DNA of 64,000 nucleotides from a bacterium (GCA_902812405.1 CADDZI010000001.1:1-64000); one strand, 5' to 3'; shown: positions 16,565 to 25,663, numbered from the stretch's first letter. The notes: generated by a model from the letters alone, not told the origin. Numbers and translations: made by a program.

Positions 16565-17356
16565 GTGAAAATCGTCGTTACCGTCAAACACGTGCCCGAC
16601 ACCAATGCCGAGAAGGTGCTGGATCCGCAGACCAAACGGCTCAACCGCAGCGCGGTCGAGAACGTCCTCAATCCCTTCGACGAGTATGCGATCGAGGAGG
16701 CCTTGCGCCTGCGCGACGCCTCGCCGGACACAACCCGGGTGACGATTGCATCCATCGCCCCACGTTCCGGCTTGGAGATCCTTCGCAAAGCGCTCGCGAT
16801 GGGCGCCGACGACGCCGTCTTGCTGTCCGACGACGCCATCGCCGGCAGCGACACGATGGCCACCGCCTATCTCTTGGCGCTGCTCCTGCGACACATCGGA
16901 TGTGATCTCGTGCTCTCCGGCACGCAGAGCACGGACGCCCTCAACGGCATCGTCCCGGCGGCGCTGGCGGAGCTTTTGGGCGTACCATGTCTGACGTTTG
17001 CTAAGAAACTCATGGTGGAAGGCAATAGCGTCGAAATCCAGCGCGAGACCGAAGACGGCTATGCACGGGTGCGCGCGCCGATGCCGGCGCTGGTTTCCGT
17101 CACTAAGGGCATCAACGAGCCGCGCTATCCGACCCTTAAGGGCATCATGGGGGCAAAGAAGAAGGAGATACGCACGCTCAGTCTGACTGACATCGGCGCC
17201 GATCCCACACGCGTTGGAGCCGCCGGCAGCAAGACGGTTGTGGAGTCCTTCGCCGCCGCCGGCGCGCGTGCCAAAGGGACTGTCATCACGGCAACGGACC
17301 CGCGCGAGGGAGCACGCCGCATCTTTGATTTTCTGATTGAAAGGAAGGCGCTGTGA
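16565..17356 (+). CDS. etfB: Electron transfer flavoprotein beta subunit
   Basis: 263-264 aa, starting VKIVVTVKHVPDTNAEK as in EtfB. The AMP-binding signature region is DLVLSGTQSTDALNGIVPAALAELLG, followed by the family segment RYPTLKGIMGAKKKEI. EtfB pairs with EtfA to carry electrons from acyl-CoA and other dehydrogenases to the quinone pool. I chose the GTG at 16565, which removes a 12-residue unconserved extension. The etfA gene follows after 39 nt. Confidence 0.95.
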   Translation: MKIVVTVKHVPDTNAEKVLDPQTKRLNRSAVENVLNPFDEYAIEEALRLRDASPDTTRVTIASIAPRSGLEILRKALAMGADDAVLLSDDAIAGSDTMATAYLLALLLRHIGCDLVLSGTQSTDALNGIVPAALAELLGVPCLTFAKKLMVEGNSVEIQRETEDGYARVRAPMPALVSVTKGINEPRYPTLKGIMGAKKKEIRTLSLTDIGADPTRVGAAGSKTVVESFAAAGARAKGTVITATDPREGARRIFDFLIERKAL

Positions 17357-17395
17357 GCGCCGGTCTGCACGCAGTGCGCGGGAGCGCCGGGTGAG

Positions 17396-18385
17396 ATGGC
17401 GGACGTGAAGGCGGTCCTCGCGTGGGTGGAACACGACGCTGGGCGCGTGCGACGCAACGGTTTGGAAATGGCCACCAAGGCCGCCGACCTGGGCCGGGCG
17501 TTGCAGGTACCCGGTGCTGTGGTGGTGCTGGGACCCCACGCGGAGCAGGCGGCGAACGTCCTGGCCACAACGCCGGTCGACATCATCTACAGCGGACCCG
17601 ATGTTCCCGTGGATCGTTTTCTGGGTGATCCGGCCGTAGATGCTCTAGCCGCCATTGTGGAGGAGAACGGACCGGCGCTTGTCCTTCTCCCCTCCTCGAA
17701 CGCGGGCCGGGATCTGGCCGGCCGCCTCGGGGCTCGGCTCGGCGCGGGCGTCGCCACCGAGGCGACTGACATCATTGTTCGCGACGGCGAGATCGTCGTC
17801 CAGTCGCCGAAGTTTGGAGGTTCGGTGACGGTCAGTATCACCTTTTCGGGGTCAGGCACCAAGATCATCGTCTGCCGGGCAAACAGTTTTGTCGCCCGTC
17901 ACGAACCCGGCCGGGGCGAGATTGTCACACGTGGTCCCGTGCCCGCAGCGGCCTACCCGGCGCGCATCGAGGAGACCGTAGCAGCGGAGGCCGGCCGTCA
18001 GAGTGTCGAGGAGGCCCGCATCGTTGTCTCGGGTGGACGCGGCTTAGGCGGCCCGGAGCATTTTGACATCATCCAGGATCTCGCGGATGCCCTGGGCGGC
18101 GCGGTGGGTGCGTCTCGGGCGGCTGTCGACGCCGGCTGGATATCCCATGCCCACCAGGTGGGCCAGACCGGAAAGACGGTCAGCCCTCAAGTCTACATCG
18201 CGTGCGGGATTTCGGGCGCCATTCAGCACAAGGTCGGGATGCGCGGGGCGGGCACGATCATCGCCATTAACAAAGACCCCAATGCGCCGATCTTCGAATT
18301 TTGCGATTTCGGCGTCGTCGGAGACCTCTTTGCCATCGTCCCCGAGCTGACGAAATTGGTGCGGGAACGCAAGGCAACGTCCTAG
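17396..18385 (+). CDS. etfA: Electron transfer flavoprotein alpha subunit
   Basis: 329 aa. The C-terminal FAD domain is intact: SGGRGLGGPEHF, VGASRAAVDAGW, QVGQTGKTVSPQVYIACGISGAIQH and NKDPNAPIFEFCDFGVVGD, the last two being the classic EtfA signature. It forms the FAD-bearing half of the heterodimer with EtfB. No ETF-quinone oxidoreductase or acyl-CoA dehydrogenase is adjacent, so the pair presumably serves several dehydrogenases elsewhere. Confidence 0.96.
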   Translation: MADVKAVLAWVEHDAGRVRRNGLEMATKAADLGRALQVPGAVVVLGPHAEQAANVLATTPVDIIYSGPDVPVDRFLGDPAVDALAAIVEENGPALVLLPSSNAGRDLAGRLGARLGAGVATEATDIIVRDGEIVVQSPKFGGSVTVSITFSGSGTKIIVCRANSFVARHEPGRGEIVTRGPVPAAAYPARIEETVAAEAGRQSVEEARIVVSGGRGLGGPEHFDIIQDLADALGGAVGASRAAVDAGWISHAHQVGQTGKTVSPQVYIACGISGAIQHKVGMRGAGTIIAINKDPNAPIFEFCDFGVVGDLFAIVPELTKLVRERKATS

Positions 18386-18441
18386 ACGTTCTCGTAGAAG
18401 AGGGCAGGAATGCAGCCGGCCGTGGGCCGCAGGGGAAGAAC

Positions 18442-19932
18442 ATGAGGATGCCTCGCCACGTCATCGTCCTTGCCGTGACGTTCGGGCTGGCGCTGGCGGC
18501 AGCCGGCGTGCCGCCGTCGCAGGTTGCGGCACGGCCTCACGCGCCCGCCCCCAGCCCGTCTCCCAGCGAATCGCCGACCCCGACGCCTGAGGAGCGCATC
18601 GCGACCCTTACCCAAACGGTGCGCGACAATCCCAACGACGGTCAGGCACAGGCCGAACTGGGCGAGCTTTTGGTCGAAACCGGTAAGCCAAGCGACGGGC
18701 GGGATCACCTGGAGCAAGCCGTGCGCCTGGGTGTCCAGGAGGCTCAGGTGTGGTATTTCATCGGTGTCGCCGACGGCGAATTGGGCGACCCTCAAGATAG
18801 CCTAACCTCCTTCGAGAAAGCCGAATTGTTGGATCCGGCAAACCCGGCCGTCCTGACGAGCCTGGTCGGTGCCTACCTTCAGGCTGGGCGCATCGACGAT
18901 GCATTGCGGATCGCCAACCGGGCGGTCATGCTGCATCCCAAGGAAGCCTTTGCCTACGAGCAGCTGGGCTTGGTTCAGCTCAATCAGGGTCGGCTGACCG
19001 AGGGACGCGCCAGCCTCCAGAAGGCGCTGAGCATCGATCCCAAAGACACGCGTGCCAAGCTGCTCCTGGCTCGCTCGTATCTGGCGGACAAAGTGCCGCA
19101 GCCCGACAAGGCGCTTGACATCTACAATGCGATTTTGGCTGACGACCCCAAGAATACGGACGCTCTCTCGGGCAAGGCGGATGCGTTGGCGGCAAAAAAC
19201 GACGTGGCCGACGCCGTCGCGGCTCTCCAACAGGTGGCAAAACTCGAGCCGACGAGCGTCGAGCCCGAGGATAACATCGCGGAACTCTACCTGCAGAAGA
19301 ACATGCTGCCCCAGGCCCGGGCCGCATTCGCACAGGCGATCAAAGACTTCCCCAAGCAGGCCGAGCCGTGGGCGCTGGAAGCCGAATACGATGCACGAAA
19401 CAAAAATTACGCATTGGCGGAGAAGGAATTTGAATCCGCACTTGCCCTGGATCCCAAGAACGCCAATCTGCTCTTCGATTACGGCCAGTTGGAGCTGATC
19501 GTCCTCAAGCACAACGCCAAGGCTGAGAATGCTTTCTCCAAGCTGGTTGCCCTGCAGCCGGGCAACGCTCAGGCGCTGTTCTGGCTGGGTCAGACGTACG
19601 CCGCCGAGAAAAAGTGGGCGCAAGCACGCGACGAGTACCAGGCATCCTTTCAATTCCTGCACACCTACCCGAGTCTCTTCAACCTCGGGCTGGCGTACTT
19701 CAATTTGCGGGATTACCAGCGTGCGCGAGAAGTCTTTGAGGCGTTGGCGCAGCACCAAGACAAGGCTCATCCGGATCCCCAACTGTGGTTCCTCTTGGGC
19801 GAAACATATCGGCACCTGGGCGACAAACAGGCTGCCGCGGCCGCCTACCGCCGCTACTTGGCATACGTCCCCAAGGGGGACGGTGCGGCCAAAGCCCGGG
19901 CCTACATCAAGGAACTGACCGCCGGATCGTAA
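18442..19932 (+). CDS. Secreted TPR-repeat protein
   Basis: 496 aa. A signal peptide (RHVIVLAVTFGLALAAAG) and a Pro/Ser/Thr linker (PAPSPSPSESPTPTPEE) precede roughly twelve tetratricopeptide repeats covering the rest (for example LLDPANPAVLTSLVGAYLQAG, AFAYEQLGLVQLNQGRL). TPR arrays are protein-binding scaffolds; an exported one probably works in the periplasm or on the outer membrane. ATG at 18442 is preceded by GGGGAAG; the in-frame extension to 18301 overlaps etfA and is rejected. It may be read with etfBA (56-nt gap) but no functional link is evident. Confidence 0.88.
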   Translation: MRMPRHVIVLAVTFGLALAAAGVPPSQVAARPHAPAPSPSPSESPTPTPEERIATLTQTVRDNPNDGQAQAELGELLVETGKPSDGRDHLEQAVRLGVQEAQVWYFIGVADGELGDPQDSLTSFEKAELLDPANPAVLTSLVGAYLQAGRIDDALRIANRAVMLHPKEAFAYEQLGLVQLNQGRLTEGRASLQKALSIDPKDTRAKLLLARSYLADKVPQPDKALDIYNAILADDPKNTDALSGKADALAAKNDVADAVAALQQVAKLEPTSVEPEDNIAELYLQKNMLPQARAAFAQAIKDFPKQAEPWALEAEYDARNKNYALAEKEFESALALDPKNANLLFDYGQLELIVLKHNAKAENAFSKLVALQPGNAQALFWLGQTYAAEKKWAQARDEYQASFQFLHTYPSLFNLGLAYFNLRDYQRAREVFEALAQHQDKAHPDPQLWFLLGETYRHLGDKQAAAAAYRRYLAYVPKGDGAAKARAYIKELTAGS

Positions 19933-20021
19933 GTCCGGCTTGCGCGATCGCAGGCCGGCACGCGAAAGTGATGGGGGAGGGGCTTTGCCTGTCGCGTCGC
20001 ACGCCGCACCCAGATGTGGCC

Positions 20022-21053
20022 CTAAGCCGGCCTCGCAAGCCAGCGCGCAGCTTCCTCGGTCATGCGCCGGACCTGATCCTGTCGCAGCAGAGGTGGCGGG
20101 GGCGGCTGCGTGGGCACGCAGAACGCTTTTGCCAGAGCGGCCCCGGCGGCGCGCATGTTTGCCAGCGAATACCCGCCTTCCAAGACAAAGACAAGCGCCG
20201 CCTTGCCCTCCTGCGCGGTCGCGGCAAAGAGGGAAAAGAGCGCCGGCAGCGCCGGCGGGCCGACGGGCAAACCCGCGATCGGATCGCCGGCCAGAAAATC
20301 AAAACCGGCCGAGACAAGAATCACCGCAGGCCGCAGGCGCCGCACCGCTGCCGACAGCAGCGTCTGCCAGACGCCCACAAAGGTCTCGCCATCCGTCTGG
20401 TGCGTCAGCGGGATGTCGAGGATGAAACCGCCGGCCTCAACGTGCGATTCACCGAACGCTCCGGTCCCCGGGTACGCCGGATAGGCGTGCGTCGAGATGA
20501 ACCCGATGCCGTCTGTGCCCGCCTCGAGTTGCCGTTCAACCCAAGCTTGGGTGCCGTTGCCATGATGGTAGTCACAATCGGCAATGAGGATCGGCCCCCG
20601 CTCGCGCCGCGCCCAGGCGCCGGCGACGGCGACATTGTTGATGAGACAGAAGCCCATGCCGCGCGATGGTTCTGCGTGGTGCCCGGGGGGACGGCAGACG
20701 GCCAGCGTCGGCATCGCCGGGGTCGCCTCGCGTGCCGCAGCCAGGGCGTTGCCGGCTGCGGCAAGCGCCGCGTCGAAGCTGTCACGGCAGACGACGGTGT
20801 CGCCGGTTGGCAAATCCTCGACCGCGCCGGGCGGCAGCCGCCGGCAGACCTCGCGCACAAGCTCCACGTAGTGGCGGCTATGGACCGGATACGTATCCTC
20901 GATCCGTAGGGCCGCAGCTCGAGAGAAGTTCGATGCGGGAATGCCGCCGGCTTCGAGTCCCTGGACAAATGCCTCGACCCGCTCGTAGCGCTCGGGATGA
21001 CCCGGGCCTGTGTGATGGCGGCGGCAGGCCGGATCAAAGAAAACTTTGAGGAT
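20022..21053 (-). CDS. Histone deacetylase / acetylpolyamine amidohydrolase family protein, apparent ATC start
   Basis: 343-aa arginase-fold deacetylase. It reads VFFDPACRRHHTGPGHPERYERV near the N-terminus, then RPPGHHAEP (catalytic His pair, about residues 125-126), DCDYHHGNGT (Zn ligands, about 159-163), SAGFDF (third Zn ligand, about 252) and EGGYSL. The family removes acetyl groups from polyamines, acetoin or lysine. The conserved N-terminus lies upstream of the first GTG (20867), and no ATG, GTG or TTG exists in that frame before the in-frame stop. A GGAGG at 21060-21064 lies exactly 6 nt before ATC at 21051-21053, so an AUC start is inferred. If initiation were at 20867 the protein would lose 62 conserved residues. 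Confidence 0.85.
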   Translation of the reverse strand: MLKVFFDPACRRHHTGPGHPERYERVEAFVQGLEAGGIPASNFSRAAALRIEDTYPVHSRHYVELVREVCRRLPPGAVEDLPTGDTVVCRDSFDAALAAAGNALAAAREATPAMPTLAVCRPPGHHAEPSRGMGFCLINNVAVAGAWARRERGPILIADCDYHHGNGTQAWVERQLEAGTDGIGFISTHAYPAYPGTGAFGESHVEAGGFILDIPLTHQTDGETFVGVWQTLLSAAVRRLRPAVILVSAGFDFLAGDPIAGLPVGPPALPALFSLFAATAQEGKAALVFVLEGGYSLANMRAAGAALAKAFCVPTQPPPPPLLRQDQVRRMTEEAARWLARPA

Positions 21054-21199
21054 GGTACGCCTCCGATCGGTATCCGGCGGGTTTGCGATGCATCACCCCA
21101 GACCCTGGAAAGCGCGACGGCGATGCCGGTCCGAAGCAACCACTCGATCGGATTGTGCCGGCGTCGCCGGGTGCTGCGCCGCAGATGTGGTGACAACCG

Positions 21200-22315
21200 C
21201 TAGGGACGGTGAATGGACGCCCCGATCAGCTCGCTCTCGTGCTCGGAAACCGAGCCGACGATCGTCAAGTTCAGGCCACCGCTGTTCCACGAGACAACGG
21301 TTTGACCCTCGACGTCTGCGCTCTGCCCGTCCGCGTGAGCGATCTGCACGAGACGGGTCGTCGCCCCGCGAAACGCGGGAAGCCTCCCCGTGGCATTTTC
21401 GAAGAGGGAAAAAGTCCGCAACCCGTCTCCGTACACGAGTTGGACGGTCTTGATGCCGTTGTGCGTCGCAATGCTGCCGCTCTGCAGGACGAATCCCTCG
21501 GGCAGGTACTTGGGGACGACGACCGTAAAGCCGGCAAGCCGGCCCAGCTGTGCCGGGTCGGACAAGGGGATGGCGTCGTCGGTGCGGCGGACGAGTCTCT
21601 CGCCGCGCGGCACGTCGAGGCTGAAAAGTTTCGGAGGAAAGCTCACGCCGATGCGCACCGTATCGAAGCCGGATTCGGTTGCCACGGATCCCTCGGCGTT
21701 GTAATTCTCCCGGCGCAGGATGAGATGCGTCGCCTTGTCGAGCCAAACGCGCTGGATGAGCCGGCCGGTGTAACGCGAGACGAGGGAAAGCGAGATCGCC
21801 AGCCGGCCTGCGATGGGGGTCGCCGGCCCCAGGTCGACCGCGTAATTGCGCAGCACCTGGTCGACGTTGACGGGCTGCGCCACGCCCGGGGCGGCACGGT
21901 ACCAATCGTAGCTGATGACCTCGCGGCCGTGCGGCTCGTAGGCATAGGTCTGTTGCTCGTTGCTGACGATGAGACGCCCATAGGCGTCAGCCGGCGCCAT
22001 GTACCAGATGCGCCACAGGCTGGGCGCCTTGTGTTCGACACGCGCGACCGCCGACATGGCATGCTCCTGGCCGTAGACGATTGTCGTCACCGTGCCGTAG
22101 TAGGAAACGCGATCATCCGCGTTGACGGCATCGCGATAGAGGCGTTGTGCTGCGTCCGGTGCAGCCCTGGCTGGGACGCCGCCCGCGATGGCCAGGCTTG
22201 CGAGGACGGCGACAAGCACGAAACGCCCGCTGCGCAGAGGGATACGGGAGCAGCGGGATGTGCGGGATCGCGCCGGCGGCGGGGCCGGCGAAGCGTAATT
22301 AGGGTTGGGTTGCAT
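21200..22315 (-). CDS. RseB/MucB-like sigma factor regulatory protein
   Basis: 371 aa with a signal peptide (FVLVAVLASLAIAGGVPARA) and the two-domain RseB layout. The LolA-like N-terminal domain includes YYGTVTTIVYGQEH and VEHKAPSLWRIWYM; the C-terminal domain includes VPKYLPEGFVLQSGS and SWNSGGLNLTIVG. RseB binds the anti-sigma factor in the periplasm and senses lipoprotein or envelope signals. The start at 22315 overlaps the end of the anti-sigma gene; a GTG at 22333 is also possible. The order sigma, anti-sigma, RseB matches the rpoE-rseA-rseB logic of Proteobacteria. Confidence 0.8.
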   Translation of the reverse strand: MQPNPNYASPAPPPARSRTSRCSRIPLRSGRFVLVAVLASLAIAGGVPARAAPDAAQRLYRDAVNADDRVSYYGTVTTIVYGQEHAMSAVARVEHKAPSLWRIWYMAPADAYGRLIVSNEQQTYAYEPHGREVISYDWYRAAPGVAQPVNVDQVLRNYAVDLGPATPIAGRLAISLSLVSRYTGRLIQRVWLDKATHLILRRENYNAEGSVATESGFDTVRIGVSFPPKLFSLDVPRGERLVRRTDDAIPLSDPAQLGRLAGFTVVVPKYLPEGFVLQSGSIATHNGIKTVQLVYGDGLRTFSLFENATGRLPAFRGATTRLVQIAHADGQSADVEGQTVVSWNSGGLNLTIVGSVSEHESELIGASIHRP

Positions 22316-22781
22316 CGGCCGTCTCGGTGCCACCCGAGGTCAGCACGTAGGCGCTCCACGTGCGGTCGCCGGACTGCAGCGACATCGTGTGCACGACGTG
22401 TTGACGCACGAAGTAATCGGCCGTCAGGGGAGCCGTGGTCTGCTCGGGATGCGCGTGTGTGAGAATGCTGGCCGCGACGACGACCACCGCGGCAGTTGGA
22501 GCCCACACGACGGGCCGCAGCAGTGTCCGCAGCAGGTCGGCCGCCCATGCACGACGCTCACGACGGGTTGCTTCGCGCACGCCGGCGATGACTGCAGGCG
22601 GGAGTTCGAGCGGCGGCGCGAAGGCCATGCGCAACGTCTCGCGGAGGTCGTTGGCTGCGGCAAGTTCCTCCCGGCAGGGCGCGCACGTCCCCAGGTGCGA
22701 GAACACCAAGGCATCGGTGGCGGCGTCCAGCTCGCGGTGCTGGTACGCGGTCAGAAGTTCACGTATCTTTCGACAGCTCAT
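22299..22781 (-). CDS. Zinc-finger anti-sigma factor
   Basis: About 160 aa. The N-terminal domain has the ZAS pattern H-x3-C-x2-C (HLGTCAPCREELAA) after SCRKIRELLTAY, then one transmembrane helix (VVWAPTAAVVVVAASILT) and a periplasmic tail of about 55 residues. It should hold the ECF sigma factor inactive at the membrane. I prefer the ATG at 22781, which begins directly at the conserved MSCRK. The in-frame ATG at 22829 would add 16 residues; neither has a strong ribosome site. It overlaps the RseB gene by 17 nt. Confidence 0.85.
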   Translation of the reverse strand: MSCRKIRELLTAYQHRELDAATDALVFSHLGTCAPCREELAAANDLRETLRMAFAPPLELPPAVIAGVREATRRERRAWAADLLRTLLRPVVWAPTAAVVVVAASILTHAHPEQTTAPLTADYFVRQHVVHTMSLQSGDRTWSAYVLTSGGTETADATQP

Positions 22782-22906
22782 GGCAATCAGATTCAGGATG
22801 CTGTAGTCGCTTGCTCTCCCGTTCTTCATAACGCACGGCTACGGGGGTTCGTTCCGCAGGGCGGTCACAAAACGAGATTGCCACTTTTGTCCCGTGGCGC
22901 GGCACG

Positions 22907-23464
22907 TCAGACCCCATAGCCTTGCTGCTTCTCCCGTTCGCGCTGCCTCGGGATCAGCTTGCGTAGTTGGACCCGTGCTCGATGCAGGCGCGAACGAACG
23001 GTGCCGATGGAGCATGCCATGATGTCGGCAATCTCCTGGTACGAGCGATCTTCAACGTCCGCCAGCAGGACGACCGCCCGCTGGTCGGGGGTGAGCTGCG
23101 CAAGAGCCCGTGCTACGGCCGAGGAGAGCTGCCGATCGTGGATCTCGGCGATTGGATCGTGCTCGAGCTGCTCACGCGGCAGATCGTGGGCCATGTTGTC
23201 GTCAGGCAATTCCTGGAGGAAGACTCCCTTGCGCTTGCGCAGCTCGTCGCGGTGGAGGTTGGTGACGATCCTGTAGATCCAGGAGAGAAAAGACGTGCCG
23301 GGCTGGAACGACCGCCAGGCGCGGTACACACGGATGAAGGCCTCTTGCGTAAGATCGCGGGCGTCGGCTTCGTTGCCCGTCAAACGGTAGGCGTAGTTGT
23401 AGGTCTGGCGCCCATAGGCGGCCATGACATGCTCCAAAAATGCGTTTTGGTCATGCAAGGGCAT
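22907..23464 (-). CDS. ECF RNA polymerase sigma factor (RpoE-like)
   Basis: 185 aa. Region 2 runs from YNYAYRLTGNEADARDLTQEAFIRVYRAW through SWIYRIVTNLHRDELRKRK. Region 4 is LTPDQRAVVLLADVEDRSYQEIADIMACSIGTVRSRLHRARVQLR. This is a standard ECF factor controlled by the zinc-finger anti-sigma factor 125 nt downstream. The ATG at 23464 gives the usual short lead-in; GTG at 23494 is an alternative. It probably directs an envelope-stress regulon and its own operon; I could not read a -35 AAC motif confidently. Confidence 0.93.
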   Translation of the reverse strand: MPLHDQNAFLEHVMAAYGRQTYNYAYRLTGNEADARDLTQEAFIRVYRAWRSFQPGTSFLSWIYRIVTNLHRDELRKRKGVFLQELPDDNMAHDLPREQLEHDPIAEIHDRQLSSAVARALAQLTPDQRAVVLLADVEDRSYQEIADIMACSIGTVRSRLHRARVQLRKLIPRQREREKQQGYGV

Positions 23465-23561
23465 CTCATCGCCGCGCTGTGATCGGACATTCACCGCCGG
23501 GCAGTTCAGCAGTCTGCCAGAGTGCGCCTTGTGACCCGGGCTCGGCAGGCCGGATGGCGCC

Positions 23562-25136
23562 CTAGACGGCGCGTGCGCTCTGGGTTTCGGATACCGGCCG
23601 GGCGGCGGAGGCCGGCACTCCCGTCGCCAGGGGAATGATGCGGCTCTCTCGGCGCCGCAGCGTCAGCGCGATGGGAATCGCGCAGGCCAGCATAACGGCG
23701 CTCACGACGAACGTGTCCTCATAGGAGAGGACGGTCGCGGCGTTTTGGAGTTCGCGCTGCAGCAAGGCCAGGCCGGCGCCGGGTGCGAGCCGGTGGTCAA
23801 AGGCCCACTGCGACAGCTCCGCCAGGCGCTGCTGGACGACCGGCTGGTACGGCGTGACGTGCGCGGCAAGGTCGGTCAAGCGCGCCTGGGTGCGAATCGT
23901 CGTATAGGCGGTGGCTGCTGCGATGCCGATGCTGCCGCCGACCTGCCAGACGGTATTAATGATGCCGGAAGCGCGGCCGCCCAGGCTGCGCGGCACATTC
24001 CACAGGGCCGCACTCGTCAGCGGTGTGAAGAGAAGACCCAGTCCCAGCGACCGCCACAGCGCGGTCCAGGCCAAGAGCGAGAAACTCCATTGGGCGCTCA
24101 ACGTGCGGAAGGCAAAGGATGCCGCCGTTGCGAGGAAGAGCCCTGCGGCGACGAATGCGCGCGGCCCGAGACGATCCGACAAGAATCCGGCGACGGGCAT
24201 GGCAAACGCCATGGCCAACCCGGCGGGCAGCAAGACGGCACCGGACTGCAGGGCGGTGTAGCCGAGCTGATCTTGTACGAAGACGGGAATGAGGACAATC
24301 CCCATGTAGTAGCCGGAGGCCAGGATCGCGCGCAGCGCAACGGCGGCGGAGAAATTCCAATCCGCAAAAAGGCGCAATTCGATGAGCGGGCTGTGGCTTT
24401 TCATCTCCCACGGGATGAAGACCGCCATGAGCGCAGCTGCGCCGGCGAAGCAGCCGAGAATGACGGGCGCGTCCCAGCCGTCCGTGTTGCCCTGGCTGAG
24501 CGCATACAGGAAGAGCAAAAGCGACAGCGTCAGACAGGCGAAGCCGAAACCGTCAAAGGGGCGCCGCTGCCGGGCCGTGTCGTCAGGGAGAAAGAGATAA
24601 CCGAGCACGAGCCCGGCAACGCCGAAGGGGAGACCTATGAGGAAAATGAGGCGCCAATCAACCACGTCGATGAGGTACCCGCCGACGTAGGGGCCGAGTG
24701 CGGGCGCCAAGACCATCCCCAGACCCCATACGCCGAGAGCCCAGCCGAGCATGTGGACCGGAAAGGCCTGCATGATGATTGCCATCGAGGTTGCCGACAG
24801 AAAACCGCCGCCGGCGGCCTGCAGCATGCGGAAGGCGATGAGCGCGAGGGGGCTCCACGCGAACGCAGCCAGGATCGACGCCGTGCTGAAGACCATCAGC
24901 CCGCACAGGTACATGCGCTTGCGTCCGAACGTGTCGGCAAGCCAGCCTGCCGTCGGCATCGAGACGGCATAGCCGAGCATGTAGCCGGTAATGACCCAGC
25001 TCATCGTGTCGAGATCCGAGCCGAACGACGCAACAAGATTGGGCAGCGCAACCGTCGCGATGCTGGAGTTGAGCGGGCCGAGGAAATTGCCCACCATGAC
25101 GATGCCAAGCAAAAGCCACGGGTTAGGTGGTCGCAT
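23562..25136 (-). CDS. DHA2-family (EmrB/QacA) multidrug efflux MFS transporter
   Basis: 524 aa with about 14 transmembrane helices. Family signatures: LNSSIATVALPNLVASFG in TM1, SWVITGYMLGYAVSMP, the GWLADTFGRKRMY loop (motif A) and GWALGVWGLGMVLAPALGPYVGG (motif C of antiporters). It should export drugs or lipophilic compounds in exchange for protons. The ATG at 25136 has GGGAGAAG upstream and lies inside the 3' end of the merR gene (14-nt overlap), so the two are co-translated. No EmrA-type adaptor is adjacent. Confidence 0.92.
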   Translation of the reverse strand: MRPPNPWLLLGIVMVGNFLGPLNSSIATVALPNLVASFGSDLDTMSWVITGYMLGYAVSMPTAGWLADTFGRKRMYLCGLMVFSTASILAAFAWSPLALIAFRMLQAAGGGFLSATSMAIIMQAFPVHMLGWALGVWGLGMVLAPALGPYVGGYLIDVVDWRLIFLIGLPFGVAGLVLGYLFLPDDTARQRRPFDGFGFACLTLSLLLFLYALSQGNTDGWDAPVILGCFAGAAALMAVFIPWEMKSHSPLIELRLFADWNFSAAVALRAILASGYYMGIVLIPVFVQDQLGYTALQSGAVLLPAGLAMAFAMPVAGFLSDRLGPRAFVAAGLFLATAASFAFRTLSAQWSFSLLAWTALWRSLGLGLLFTPLTSAALWNVPRSLGGRASGIINTVWQVGGSIGIAAATAYTTIRTQARLTDLAAHVTPYQPVVQQRLAELSQWAFDHRLAPGAGLALLQRELQNAATVLSYEDTFVVSAVMLACAIPIALTLRRRESRIIPLATGVPASAARPVSETQSARAV

Positions 25137-25569
25137 GCTTCTCCCGCTCGCGGAGCCGGGCTTCGATGTACGCGCAGTCGTGTGCCAGCTGGGCCGCGCT
25201 GCGCCCGGCACGCGTCAGCTCGCGCTGCAGGTGCCGGATACGGGCGCGGACGCGTTCCAGGTCGGCCCGCGCCTCGCGCGCCAAGCTGCGCAGGTCTGCC
25301 AATGCCAAGTGCCGACGGCCCTGGTCGTCCACGTAGGCGCGATAGCGCAGCACCTTGCGAATCGTCGCCAGGGAGAAACCCAGGGCTTGCATCGAGCGGA
25401 TGCGGCTGAGGGTCTCGACAGCGTCCGGCGTGAACAGCCGGTGACCGCCCGCGGAGCGCAACGCCGTGAGGAGCCCGAGCTCCTCGTAATAGCGCAGCGT
25501 GCGACCCGTGAGGCCGGTCAGACGGCTGAGCTTGGCTACGGTCAGCAGGGGTGGCGGGACGACCGGCAT
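25123..25569 (-). CDS. MerR-family transcriptional regulator
   Basis: 148 aa. The N-terminal winged helix reads LLTVAKLSRLTGLTGRTLRYYEELGLL...GGHRLFTPD, the standard MerR DNA-binding domain, followed by a long dimerisation helix (residues 80-140) and a short tail without metal-binding cysteines. It is probably a drug- or lipid-responsive regulator of the efflux pump it overlaps, and of itself. Candidate operator repeats lie directly upstream. Confidence 0.92.
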   Translation of the reverse strand: MPVVPPPLLTVAKLSRLTGLTGRTLRYYEELGLLTALRSAGGHRLFTPDAVETLSRIRSMQALGFSLATIRKVLRYRAYVDDQGRRHLALADLRSLAREARADLERVRARIRHLQRELTRAGRSAAQLAHDCAYIEARLREREKHATT

Positions 25570-25577
25570 GTCCAGAA

Positions 25578-25617
25578 GTTTACGTAAACGTTAAGTATTT
25601 ACCTTCACATTTACCTT
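25578..25617 (-). promoter_or_regulatory. Candidate MerR operator repeats
   Basis: Just upstream of merR are the perfect palindrome GTTTACGTAAAC (25578-25589) and two direct repeats ATTTACCTT at 25597-25605 and 25609-25617, a 12-bp period. All share the core TTTAC. In an otherwise GC-rich sequence this AT-rich block probably holds the merR-MFS promoter and its autoregulatory sites. Confidence 0.55.
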
Positions 25618-25663
25618 TTCACACCAAAAGCCCGTGCAACGCCGCCGTGCGGAAAGCCGAAGG

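Noticed and set aside
20022-20867. 281-aa version of the deacetylase starting at GTG 20867
   Set aside because: It omits the conserved N-terminal strand and loop, while a well-placed GGAGG supports initiation upstream.
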